Of a DNA stretch of 64,000 nt, positions 52,860 through 61,259 are shown in pieces; the first letter of the stretch is position 1, and the number at the start of each line of letters is the position of its first letter. The notes beneath the pieces were generated by a model, which did no database searches, had not been told where the DNA came from, and saw nothing but the letters and a program-made list of their open reading frames with translations. The DNA lies in the NCBI RefSeq assembly GCF_000993825.1, contig NZ_CP011114.1:3410001-3474000 (forward strand), in the 5' to 3' direction. The translations under genes and the position numbers were made by a program. The stretch comes from Paenibacillus durus ATCC 35681 (lineage in GTDB: Bacteria; Bacillota; Bacilli; Paenibacillales; Paenibacillaceae).

Positions 52860-52902
52860 TATATTTCCGTCCCTTTCCCCATTCCAGCTCCAGCACGAGG
52901 AA

Positions 52903-52959
52903 AGGCCTTCCTTTATCGCCGCAGACTTGCAGTCTGATGCTGACTTAAGCGGAAGGCCT
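52903..52959 (-). promoter_or_regulatory. Two-level hairpin between the SMR pair and tauC
   Basis: Outer arms AGGCCTTCC and GGAAGGCCT enclose an inner hairpin CAGACT-TGC-AGTCTG. The following bases on the minus strand (TTTCC) form only a short T run. It may be a terminator for lysR-SMR or an RNA control element for tauCAB. Confidence 0.5.
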
Positions 52960-52994
52960 CCAGTTGTCCGGTAGGCTTGAAGATATCATTATTG

Positions 52995-53309
52995 TTACGA
53001 GGTCAGCTTGAGCCCGACCATTCCCACGACGATCAAAACCATGCATGCCAGCTTCAGCGGATTTACGGATTCTCCATACAGGAGAATGCCTGATGAAATG
53101 GCTCCCACGGAGCCGATTCCGGTCCATACCGCATAAGCCGTTCCAATTGGGATGTAAGACAGCGACTGTGAAAGCGCGTAGAAGCTGAGCGCCAGAGCGG
53201 CAATTGCGGCAGCGGCCCATCCCGGCCTTCTCCGTCCTTGCCATTCCTTAAGGAGCGGAACGCTGATTACCTCGCCCGCTCCGGCAAGCAGCAGCCAAAT
53301 CCAGGCCAT
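52995..53309 (-). CDS. SMR family exporter subunit, canonical partner
   Basis: 104 residues, four membrane helices. The coupling Glu of small multidrug resistance proteins is present in LLLAGAGEVISVPLLK (residue 13), and GTAYAVWTGIGSVGA is the family core. Paired SMR genes such as B. subtilis yvdR/yvdS, ykkC/ykkD or ebrA/ebrB act as heterodimers; the sequence feels closest to YvdR. It overlaps its partner by 1 bp. Confidence 0.88.
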   Translation of the reverse strand: MAWIWLLLAGAGEVISVPLLKEWQGRRRPGWAAAAIAALALSFYALSQSLSYIPIGTAYAVWTGIGSVGAISSGILLYGESVNPLKLACMVLIVVGMVGLKLTS

Positions 53310-53707
53310 CAGATCAGTTCACCGCCCTTTGGTTGAACGGTCTCGCCTCCGGATGCAAGCTTCAGTCTTGTGATCCCCAAGAGGAGCATACCGATGAAAA
53401 AAATTCTCCAGCCACCGGCAGGCTCGCCAAGGAATAGAATGCCGATCAGCCCTGTCCCGGCCGTTCCGATCCCGGTAAATACTGTATAGGCCGTTCCGGC
53501 CGGCAGAAGCTTTAACGACAATACATACAAAAAATAGCTGACCGTTATGGCGGCCAATGCGAACACGCTCGGCCACAGTACGGTTAATCCTTCCGAATAA
53601 TCCAGCAGAACCGCCCAGACTACATCCATCAGCCCTCCGGCAATCACAACCATCCAGGCGGCCTTGGTTCCAGTCGAGCTAACCGGACATTGCAGCGTTT
53701 GTTTCAT
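53309..53707 (-). CDS. SMR family exporter subunit, Asp-variant partner
   Basis: 132 residues, four membrane helices plus about 15 extra residues at each end. TAYTVFTGIGTAGTGLIGILFLGEP marks the family (YvdS-like), but the expected coupling Glu is Asp (GGLMDVVWAVLL). It begins 4 bp inside the lysR stop and is coupled to the next SMR gene, so the three form one unit. Confidence 0.85.
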   Translation of the reverse strand: MKQTLQCPVSSTGTKAAWMVVIAGGLMDVVWAVLLDYSEGLTVLWPSVFALAAITVSYFLYVLSLKLLPAGTAYTVFTGIGTAGTGLIGILFLGEPAGGWRIFFIGMLLLGITRLKLASGGETVQPKGGELI

Positions 53708-54630
53708 TTCAGTTCTGCTCCTTTAACCGGAAAATGGAACATTGAACAGAACGATTGAATCGTCCCCATCATCTCTTTTTCGATCAGCGACAGATGATGC
53801 CGCTTGCTCCAGGCCAGAACGATGGAAATATCCAGCCGCGTGTCGGATATGTCCAGCGGTACAATGCTCTCCCGGTTGACAAAGTATTCGCTCATAAATT
53901 TTGGAACGAATGCGGAGCATTCATTCAGGGAAATGACTTTTTCGAGCATGGGGAAGCTGTCGAGCCGGTAAGCCGCATGGAAGGTGCCGTACTTTCTCAA
54001 AAGTTCCGATACACCGCAATCGGTGGCGAATTCGGTATTGTACAACACAAGCGGCTGGGCCATCGCCTCCGCAAGCGTCACCGAGGAACGCGCCGCCAAA
54101 GATGACTCGCGGCTGACCATGAGCACCAGCTGATCCCCGAATAGCTCTTTGATGCACAGATCCTTTTCTTCCGGATGCTCGCAGGTTTTCATAAGCACCC
54201 CGAAGTCGGCCTTGCCCGCTGCGATGTCGCGCAGATTGTTATTGGATTCTCCCACCTTCATCAGAACGTTGACATTGGGGTGCCTATTTTTGAAGGTGGT
54301 TAACGTATTGACCATAATCGAGTTGCTGATAAACGGCTCTACCGCCAAATGAATGCTGCCGGTCAGCGTGTGCGTGCTCTCCTCGGCGATGGAGCGGATA
54401 TCTTCCAGCAGGCCGATCGCTTCCATTGCCTTCTTGATAACCGCTTCTCCAATTTCCGTGGGGTACACTCCCTGATTGGTCCGCTTGAATAGCGTAATTC
54501 CGAGCTCCATCTCCAGCTTGGATACCGAGGAGCTCAGCGCAGGCTGCGAAATGTAGGAACGTTCGGCGGCAAGTGAAATCGAACCCGTCTGCGCAATTGC
54601 TACGATATGATAAAGCTGTTCCACACGCAT
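53704..54630 (-). CDS. LysR-type transcriptional regulator
   Basis: 308 residues. Winged helix-turn-helix at 1-60 (AERSYISQPALSSSVSKLE) and a substrate-binding domain (about 90-300) including LVLYNTEFATDCGV. ATG 54630 follows AGAGGGAGAAACGC. It is the first gene of lysR-SMR-SMR and may control them and the tau genes beyond. The inverted repeat upstream suits autoregulation. Its ligand is unknown. Confidence 0.9.
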   Translation of the reverse strand: MRVEQLYHIVAIAQTGSISLAAERSYISQPALSSSVSKLEMELGITLFKRTNQGVYPTEIGEAVIKKAMEAIGLLEDIRSIAEESTHTLTGSIHLAVEPFISNSIMVNTLTTFKNRHPNVNVLMKVGESNNNLRDIAAGKADFGVLMKTCEHPEEKDLCIKELFGDQLVLMVSRESSLAARSSVTLAEAMAQPLVLYNTEFATDCGVSELLRKYGTFHAAYRLDSFPMLEKVISLNECSAFVPKFMSEYFVNRESIVPLDISDTRLDISIVLAWSKRHHLSLIEKEMMGTIQSFCSMFHFPVKGAELK

Positions 54631-54660
54631 GCGTTTCTCCCTCTTTGCCCTTTAGTAATC

Positions 54661-54694
54661 CATAGTATATTATAAATCCAATGCGAATACTATG
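54661..54694. promoter_or_regulatory. Inverted repeat upstream of lysR, possible operator
   Basis: Perfect arms CATAGTA and TACTATG separated by 20 bases, over a TATAAT on the minus strand. Typical place for LysR binding, 31 bp before the start. Confidence 0.45.
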
Positions 54695-54755
54695 ATAAAG
54701 ATAGAAGAAACGCCGCGTATTGCGAAACGGCCTTGCTGTTATTTTTAGACGATGA

Positions 54756-56822
54756 TTAGAATAATTCGCCCAATCCGGCAGGAACAGGCTGCTTGGCTTC
54801 ATTTTCCCGATGCGGCGCTGGACTGCCGTCTCCGCTCAAAATTTGATAAATAACCCCTCCCTCCACATTCCGCGGTACCGGCGTCCCGGTCAATTCGCAA
54901 ATGGTCGGTACAAGATCCACCACCTTGACTTTGCGGTCAATCGTTTCTCCCGATTTCACACCTGCGCCAAGCGCAATAAACAGCGCCTTCATGGAATATC
55001 CAGACAAGGTATGGTTGCTAAGGCCGTTGCCGTGGCAGCGGGTAAAATCGGGCTCCAGAATGTAAAAGATGTCGCCGCTGTGCTCTCCGCCGAGACCGAC
55101 GACTTCCATATCGCTGCGGTTAAGCGCAAAGCTGATCACTCTTCTGCCCGTCTTCGGATCGCGGTAGTTGTACAGATCGTCAATAATTTTCTCCACCGTC
55201 TTGTCATAATCGGCCGGGTCGACAATCCCTTGAGGGTCTCTGCCTTTTACATTCAAATAAATGAAGGTTGCACGCTGGGCAACGGCTGTGGTGCGGCTCC
55301 AATCGATTTCTTTGGCCCCGAAAGCGTCCTCCTTGAGCTGCGTGTAGCCCAGTTGTCCGAGAATGCCGACGTTGATCCCCCACATATCGCCGATCAGCGG
55401 ATGATCGGTTTCCGGATTTTTGGCTACGCCGCCATGATCGGATACGATGAATATCGCCGTTTCGCCGTCCAGCCGATCAAGCAGCGCCCCGATAAAATGG
55501 TCGGTGATTTCATAGATTTTATAGACGATTTCCTGGTAGCGTTCATACTCGGGCGAGGCGGCTTCCAGCGTATGATCGAGATAGAAGTGCATGAACATGT
55601 CGATGCCGTGCATATGGGTGTAGAACAAATCCCACTCTTTGTTGTCCAACAGGTAATTGATCGCGTCCTCATGCCAGCGGTACATTTCCTCAATCGACTC
55701 CAGCAGCACGTCATCGGCCTGCGGGTTCAACCGGCTGTAATTTGAAGGCTGCAGCATCGGGCCGACATTGGTGTACAGCTCCTCGCCGATGCTCTGCGGG
55801 TAAAAGTATTTTCCCGTCTTCAGATCGAGCACGTAGGAGGAATAGAACGTAAAGCTCTCGCCTGAAGGGTCAAGCTCCAGCACACGGATTTTATAAGCTA
55901 CGTCAACAGCTTCGCCGTTAATAGTATATCGGTCGTAAATCCAATCGCTCCATTCACCGGATGCCGCTTCGCCGAGAGGGACTTCGCTCTCTTTGGACGA
56001 ATAAATGGCAATACGGTTGTAAGTAACGCCGTCGTCGGCTGCGAGCAATCCCCAGCGCCGCTCCGCTCCGCCGTTCACCGGAACGATAAACTCAAGTGTG
56101 CCCTCCGGAGCGTGCTTCCAGCCGGATGCCGGCTTAATCGGTGTCTTGATCTGATCGGCCGTCGGGACATCGGCGGAGAGTTCGCCGTCCTGAGTCGTTG
56201 TTACGAGTCCCGGCTGGGTGTAGCCAAAGCCTTCATAGGCGTCCTTGCTGATCTCCGCTTTTTGCGTCGTCTCCTCGCCCTCGAAGCGGCAGTTGGCTCC
56301 GGTATTGTCCACGGTATGCGGAATCTCGATCAGTTCAAAATCCCCGGCTTCTCCTTCATATACTTTCTCGTAATCGATATATCCGCGAAGATTGGTATAA
56401 ATGCTTGTGCCGTCGACGTAGATCGCGTCTTTCACCTGAGGCGGCCAGGAGGTCGGATAATTGAAAATAATGCTCTTCTTCCCCGCTCTCGCATAAGCCT
56501 CCCAGATCGTTTCGGCCTTCAGCAGGCTGGAATCGAAACCGTAATCAAGTACATCCAGTTCATTGCCGAGCGTATGGTTCCAAAAGCAGGTGATGCCGTG
56601 CGTATTCGGATAAGCGCCCGTAGCGATCGACGCCCAATTGGGCGGGGTAATTGCCGGGAGCACGCTTTGCATACTGAGGTCCTCTGTCGATACTCCAAGA
56701 TTCAATGCTTTCTTGAAATTGGGCAGCTTGCCCTGTGCGATGTACCGTGCAACGAGCGTCGGGTCCGCGCCGTCGAGCCCGAGCAGCATCACTTTTTTGG
56801 CTTTGCCGTTGTTCTGTGCCAT
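54756..56822 (-). CDS. Alkaline-phosphatase-superfamily phosphodiesterase/nucleotide pyrophosphatase-like protein
   Basis: 688 residues with no signal peptide, so probably cytoplasmic. Metal and nucleophile set: Asp17 (LLGLDGADP), Thr59 (PAITPPNWASIATG), Asp408/His412 (HGIDMFMHF), Asp462/His463 (VSDHGG) and His in GGEHSGDI. These belong to the type I phosphodiesterase branch. A roughly 200-residue insert (about 160-370), partly beta-rich, separates the halves. Substrate is unknown: nucleotides, phospholipid head groups or phosphonates are possible. The neighbours are a LysR/SMR unit and a diguanylate cyclase, which do not decide it. It is monocistronic with its own promoter. Confidence 0.82.
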   Translation of the reverse strand: MAQNNGKAKKVMLLGLDGADPTLVARYIAQGKLPNFKKALNLGVSTEDLSMQSVLPAITPPNWASIATGAYPNTHGITCFWNHTLGNELDVLDYGFDSSLLKAETIWEAYARAGKKSIIFNYPTSWPPQVKDAIYVDGTSIYTNLRGYIDYEKVYEGEAGDFELIEIPHTVDNTGANCRFEGEETTQKAEISKDAYEGFGYTQPGLVTTTQDGELSADVPTADQIKTPIKPASGWKHAPEGTLEFIVPVNGGAERRWGLLAADDGVTYNRIAIYSSKESEVPLGEAASGEWSDWIYDRYTINGEAVDVAYKIRVLELDPSGESFTFYSSYVLDLKTGKYFYPQSIGEELYTNVGPMLQPSNYSRLNPQADDVLLESIEEMYRWHEDAINYLLDNKEWDLFYTHMHGIDMFMHFYLDHTLEAASPEYERYQEIVYKIYEITDHFIGALLDRLDGETAIFIVSDHGGVAKNPETDHPLIGDMWGINVGILGQLGYTQLKEDAFGAKEIDWSRTTAVAQRATFIYLNVKGRDPQGIVDPADYDKTVEKIIDDLYNYRDPKTGRRVISFALNRSDMEVVGLGGEHSGDIFYILEPDFTRCHGNGLSNHTLSGYSMKALFIALGAGVKSGETIDRKVKVVDLVPTICELTGTPVPRNVEGGVIYQILSGDGSPAPHRENEAKQPVPAGLGELF

Positions 56823-56884
56823 GTCTCCACCCCATTCATCAATATATAATCCAATGAGTTAACTAGGAATTATATTATGGTCTT

Positions 56885-56914
56885 ATTATAGAGCCGTGAA
56901 ATAGAGGTTGTTAA
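56885..56914 (-). promoter_or_regulatory. Promoter for the phosphodiesterase gene
   Basis: Minus strand TTAACA, 18 bases, TATAAT, 63 bp before the start. Confidence 0.65.
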
Positions 56915-56963
56915 ATAGTTGTTGATTATATCGGGTATAAGTCACGGTTATTCATTGCATATC

Positions 56964-57006
56964 AAAAAAAGCTCCCTCGCCTGCCCGAAAGGCAAACGGG
57001 GAACCT
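56964..57006 (-). terminator. Terminator after the GGDEF gene
   Basis: GGTTCCCCGTTTGCC loop TTTC GGGCAGGCGAGGGAGC with a few mismatches, followed by TTTTTTT on the minus strand. Confidence 0.85.
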
Positions 57007-57038
57007 TTGGATTAATATCGGAGCAGCCCAGCCCCGCT

Positions 57039-58205
57039 TTATTCCGACCAGCGGCTTCGCACTACCCGATTTCTTCCTTCCTGCTTCGCTTGGTAGAGCG
57101 CCGCGTCGCTGAGCTTGTACAGCTGATCCAGCTGCGTGCTCTTATCCGGGATAACAGTAATAACTCCGATGCTGACCGTATATTTGAGGGGATGGCCTTC
57201 AATCCGTGAGCTCATAATCGCTAATCTGAATTGCTCCGCTTTCCGGTCACTTTCTTCCTCGCCCGCTCCTGGAAGCAGAACGGCGAATTCTTCGCCTCCG
57301 TACCTGCCGAACAAGTCCTCCGGTCCTAAGTAAAACTCCACGGTAGAGGCGAAATTCTGAAGGGCCCAGTCGCCGGTGATATGCCCGTAATTATCATTAA
57401 CCTGCTTGAAATGATCAATGTCGAGCAAAAGAAAGGATATCGGCTCTCTCCGCTCGGCTGCTGCGGCGGCGGTAATCTGGGCCCTATCAATGAATGCCCT
57501 GCGGTTCAGGATTCCGGTCAGCTCATCAATATCCGCCATCCTGCGGAGCGCTTCATACGATCGTTCCCTTGAGAGCAGGACAAAGCCCGCCATCCCCAGA
57601 ATCATTACCAAAAAAATGCCGATATAGTAGAGCTGCCGGATAAACCCCGTCAGAAAGATATTCATGTCGCTTCCCGCCAAAAGCGCGGTGAAAGCACGGG
57701 CCAGCATGACGAATGCAACCGCAGCGTAAACTAATCCCATCACCGTCTGAAGCAGTGAGTCGCCCTTGTTCGCAATAAAGCGGTAAGCCGGGAAAGCAAT
57801 GAACAGCACTACCCCCAGGGAAGCTGATGCGATGCGGAGGTTGTCCGAATGATCGAAAAAATAGGTGAGCCCATAGCTCAATACACACAGTGCCGTGACG
57901 ACCGCATAGTAACGTTGCGCCTTCGCGTCAAATGCTCCCGCCATCAGCAGCAGGGCGACAATCTCAAGCCCTCCGCCTACAAGCATCAGCGCATTGCTCA
58001 GCAGAACAATCTGCTCCCCGGGAAGGCTGTAGCGTATGATCACCAGCAGCCAGCAGGCGGACTGCAGCCACTTTGAAACAATAAACAAAGAACTTGCTGT
58101 ATCGCGGGGAGCACGGTAACGATATGCGCTAATAAGCAGCGCCATAAACACATTTCCAAGTATAAGCGTTACTAACAACGTTCGTATGTCTAACTGATAA
58201 ACCAC
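57039..58205 (-). CDS. Membrane diguanylate cyclase (GGDEF)
   Basis: 388 residues from GTG 58205, after GGTGGTGA. Six or seven membrane helices (about 8-210) as a sensor, then a GGDEF domain: DELTGILNRRAFI, FLLLDIDHFKQVNDNYGH, and active-site RYGGEEFAVLLPG. It should make cyclic di-GMP from GTP. The inhibitory site RxxD upstream of GGEEF reads GPED, so product inhibition through that site is unlikely. No EAL partner is nearby. Confidence 0.92.
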   Translation of the reverse strand: MVYQLDIRTLLVTLILGNVFMALLISAYRYRAPRDTASSLFIVSKWLQSACWLLVIIRYSLPGEQIVLLSNALMLVGGGLEIVALLLMAGAFDAKAQRYYAVVTALCVLSYGLTYFFDHSDNLRIASASLGVVLFIAFPAYRFIANKGDSLLQTVMGLVYAAVAFVMLARAFTALLAGSDMNIFLTGFIRQLYYIGIFLVMILGMAGFVLLSRERSYEALRRMADIDELTGILNRRAFIDRAQITAAAAAERREPISFLLLDIDHFKQVNDNYGHITGDWALQNFASTVEFYLGPEDLFGRYGGEEFAVLLPGAGEEESDRKAEQFRLAIMSSRIEGHPLKYTVSIGVITVIPDKSTQLDQLYKLSDAALYQAKQEGRNRVVRSRWSE

Positions 58206-58369
58206 ACATTCACCACCAATATATGCCCAAGATCGTATCGTCCACTCCGGTTACTGATGGCTTAGCACAGGATAGGTACAATTATTTCAAAAATAGTACT
58301 AGTAAAGATAGTAGCACACCCTAATGATTGAGTTCTGTCGAATTATGGGAGATAACCGATTATTTTGTG

Positions 58370-58414
58370 AAAAAAAGACGCTTCCCTTCCAGAAATCGTG
58401 AAGAGAATGCGTCT
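58370..58414 (-). terminator. Terminator after murC
   Basis: AGACGCATTCTCTTC ... GAAGGGAAGCGTCT followed by TTTTTT on the minus strand. The remaining 58206-58369 has no further assignable element. Confidence 0.85.
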
Positions 58415-58482
58415 ATTGCTGTGCATTGCCATGGCATAACCGTTTCGAATGAGGCGGCATGGGTAAGCAGCATAGCTCGATT

Positions 58483-59871
58483 TTATTTCGAGGCTCCGCG
58501 CTTCCGGAGGTTATCCGCAAGCGCATAGCCGACCTTGTAAATATCTCCCGCTCCCATGGTGATGACAAGATCGCCGGGCTTGAGCCGGTCCTGAAGATCT
58601 TCAAGAACATCTTCCTTGGCGGGCAGATGGCGCGCACCGGAGTTGCTGTTCTGTGTGATCAGTTCCACCAGCTTGGCGGAAGTTACGCCTTCGATTTGCT
58701 TCTCGCCAGCCGGAGAGTAGATATCGGTGATGATCACCTCATCGGCTTCACCGAAGGCGTGGCTGAACGCATCAAGCAGGAAGAAGGTCCGTGTATACCG
58801 CTGCGGCTGGAATACCGCAATAATCCGTTTGCCGGTTGTTTTAGCCGCGCTGATCGTTGCCTGAATCTCCGTTGGATGGTGGGCATAATCATCGATAATC
58901 AGAATGTCGTCAGCTTCCCCGAGCACCTGAAAACGCCGTTTAGCCCCGTGAAATTTCACGATAGCCGATGCAATGGCCGCGAACGGTATGCCTGCTTTAA
59001 GACAAGCTATAACCGTAGCCATTGCGTTGTAGAGGTTATGCTGGCCGGGAACCGACAGCTCGATTCTTCCCAGAACCTCTCCCTGATGCTTCATTGTAAA
59101 CGATACCTGCCGGTCGCCCAGCGCAATGTCCGTCGCGGTATAGTCCGCGGTCTCCGAGCGGATGCCGTAGGTCGTCACATCAGCCTTGACCCGGGGCAGC
59201 AGCGAGACTACCGTCTCATCATCCGCGCATACAATGGCCGTACCGTCCTCGCGCAGCTGATTCATGAACTGCATGTAGGCGCTCTTCAGGCGTTCGAAAT
59301 CGCCGCCGTAATTCTCCAGATGATCGGCTTCGATGTTCGTAACGATGGCAAGCCACGGATGATACTGAAGGAAGGAGCCGTCGCTCTCGTCCGCTTCAGC
59401 CACAACGAACTCCCCTTGTCCCGCCTTGGCGTTCGTGCCGACATTCATAATTTCTCCGCCGATAATATAAGTAGGGTCAACCCCGCATTCTTCCATAACG
59501 AGGGCGATCATTGAAGAGGTCGTTGTCTTTCCGTGCGCTCCGGCGACGGCAACGCCCTTGCGCTGGTTAAGCAGCCGGGCCAGCATCTGCGACCGGTGCA
59601 GAATCGGAATATTCAGCCGCTCCGCTTCCACCCGCTCCACATTATCCTTCGGCAAAGCGGTAGAGTAGACAACCAGATCAGCGCCTTTCACCTGTTCCGC
59701 CGTATGGCCGATATATACTTTTGCGCCTTTGGCAATTAACTTTTCCGTCAGTTCCTGAGCGGCCACATCAGAGCCTGTTACCGTATACCCCATCTCCAAC
59801 ATGACACGGGCAATCGCGCTCATCCCGTAACCGCCGATTCCTATAAAATGAACTCGTTCCGTAGTATCCAC
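58483..59871 (-). CDS. murC: UDP-N-acetylmuramate-L-alanine ligase
   Basis: 462 residues from GTG 59871, after GGTGA. Adds L-Ala to UDP-MurNAc, the first stem-peptide step. FIGIGGYGMSAIARVM at the N-terminus, ATP motif GAHGKTTTSSMIA (about 110), EADESDGSFL, VTNIEADHLENYG and DDYAHHPTEI. It lies 6 bp after folC. In B. subtilis murC is elsewhere; here it closes valS-folC-murC. Confidence 0.96.
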   Translation of the reverse strand: MDTTERVHFIGIGGYGMSAIARVMLEMGYTVTGSDVAAQELTEKLIAKGAKVYIGHTAEQVKGADLVVYSTALPKDNVERVEAERLNIPILHRSQMLARLLNQRKGVAVAGAHGKTTTSSMIALVMEECGVDPTYIIGGEIMNVGTNAKAGQGEFVVAEADESDGSFLQYHPWLAIVTNIEADHLENYGGDFERLKSAYMQFMNQLREDGTAIVCADDETVVSLLPRVKADVTTYGIRSETADYTATDIALGDRQVSFTMKHQGEVLGRIELSVPGQHNLYNAMATVIACLKAGIPFAAIASAIVKFHGAKRRFQVLGEADDILIIDDYAHHPTEIQATISAAKTTGKRIIAVFQPQRYTRTFFLLDAFSHAFGEADEVIITDIYSPAGEKQIEGVTSAKLVELITQNSNSGARHLPAKEDVLEDLQDRLKPGDLVITMGAGDIYKVGYALADNLRKRGASK

Positions 59872-59877
59872 AGTTTG

Positions 59878-61254
59878 TCACCAGCCTTTTTCAGAATCGG
59901 GTTGCCTCAAAAGTGCGCTCCGCACATCTGCGATCAAATACAGCGTACCGGAAACAACCGCCAAATCGTCGCCGCCCGTAATCGACTTCAGAAGCTGCAG
60001 CGCTTTGCCCCAATCATGCTCTACAATGATTCGCAGATGCTTCCTGGCATAATTCTTCCGCAGACTCTCTGCAATGAGCTGAAGGTGTTCCGCGTCCATT
60101 TTCTTCCGGAAATCCGGTTCGGTTAGGATAAGCGTATCCACTATAGGAAGTATATGCTTGAAGTAGGATTCATGATGCTTGTTCGACAGCATACCCATCA
60201 GTAAATTTAATTTCCGGTATTGATAGAACTTCGGAAGGCTCGCTGCCAGACTTTCCGCTCCCTCGGGGTTATGTGCGCCGTCAAGAACAATCCGCGGGCT
60301 TCCCGGGATTTCCTCCAGTCTTCCGGCCCAGAATGTACAGCGAAATCCGGCGAGCACATCCTCGTCGTTAAGAATGAACGCCATGTATTGGCGCAGCACC
60401 TCCAGAGCCATCATGGCGCCGGCCGCATTGGCAAGCTGATGCTCTCCTTTCATCGCAATAGCGATATCCAATGAACGGAAAGGACCTTTAAAAGTAAAGG
60501 TCTGCACGCCTTCCCGGATTCCTTTGCTTTCATACGCAAATTGCTCTCCGGCCAGATAGAGCGTCGCCCTGCAGGACGAGGCCTTATCTTTAAGCACAGA
60601 GACGGCTTCCGGCTGGGAGACGCAGCTGATGACAGGAACGCCGGGCTTGATGATACCCGCTTTCTCAAAGGCGATTTTCTCCAGCGTGTCGCCTAGAACA
60701 TCAGTGTGATCATAGCCTACATTCGTAATAACTGAGACGATCGGAGTGACGATGTTCGTTACATCCATCCTTCCCCCGAGGCCTGTCTCCCATACGACGA
60801 CATCGGGATAACAGACTTCCGCGTAATACAGAATGGCAAGCGCCGTCGCCACCTCGAACATCGTGGGGGAACCGAGCGGCGTTGCCGCGATTTCCTCTAC
60901 CAGCGGATGCAGGCGGTTCGCAAGCGCCGTCAGCGTTTCTTCGGGAATGTCCTCGCCGTTATACTGAAAGCGGTTCGTGAACTTCGTGATATAAGGCGAA
61001 GTAAACGTTCCGACGGAATATCCGCTTTGTCTTAGCACCGACGTTAGAAAGGCGCAGGTTGAGCCCTTGCCGTTCGTTCCCGCTACATGAATAAATTTCA
61101 GCCGGCGGTGGGGATGCCGAAGTGTCTCCATCATCCGCTCGATCCGCTCAAGTCCCGGACGGATGCCGAACGGAATGAGGCTGTTGATCCACTCAACCGC
61201 TTCGTTATATGTGTGTAAAGGGGCGGCTGCACCGGCCCCATTGATCTCTTCCAT
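59878..61254 (-). CDS. folC: Folylpolyglutamate synthase / dihydrofolate synthase
   Basis: 458 residues. A Mur-ligase-fold enzyme that adds glutamate to folates. VAGTNGKGSTCAFLTSVL (about 57-74), FTSPYITKFTNRFQYNGE, VVWETGLGGRMDVTNIV, TNVGYDHTDVLGDTLEKIA and VLDGAHNPEGAESLA. It starts 5 bp after valS and ends 6 bp before murC. MurC and FolC are related folds, but the motifs keep them apart. Confidence 0.96.
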   Translation of the reverse strand: MEEINGAGAAAPLHTYNEAVEWINSLIPFGIRPGLERIERMMETLRHPHRRLKFIHVAGTNGKGSTCAFLTSVLRQSGYSVGTFTSPYITKFTNRFQYNGEDIPEETLTALANRLHPLVEEIAATPLGSPTMFEVATALAILYYAEVCYPDVVVWETGLGGRMDVTNIVTPIVSVITNVGYDHTDVLGDTLEKIAFEKAGIIKPGVPVISCVSQPEAVSVLKDKASSCRATLYLAGEQFAYESKGIREGVQTFTFKGPFRSLDIAIAMKGEHQLANAAGAMMALEVLRQYMAFILNDEDVLAGFRCTFWAGRLEEIPGSPRIVLDGAHNPEGAESLAASLPKFYQYRKLNLLMGMLSNKHHESYFKHILPIVDTLILTEPDFRKKMDAEHLQLIAESLRKNYARKHLRIIVEHDWGKALQLLKSITGGDDLAVVSGTLYLIADVRSALLRQPDSEKGW

Positions 61255-61259
61255 ATCTG

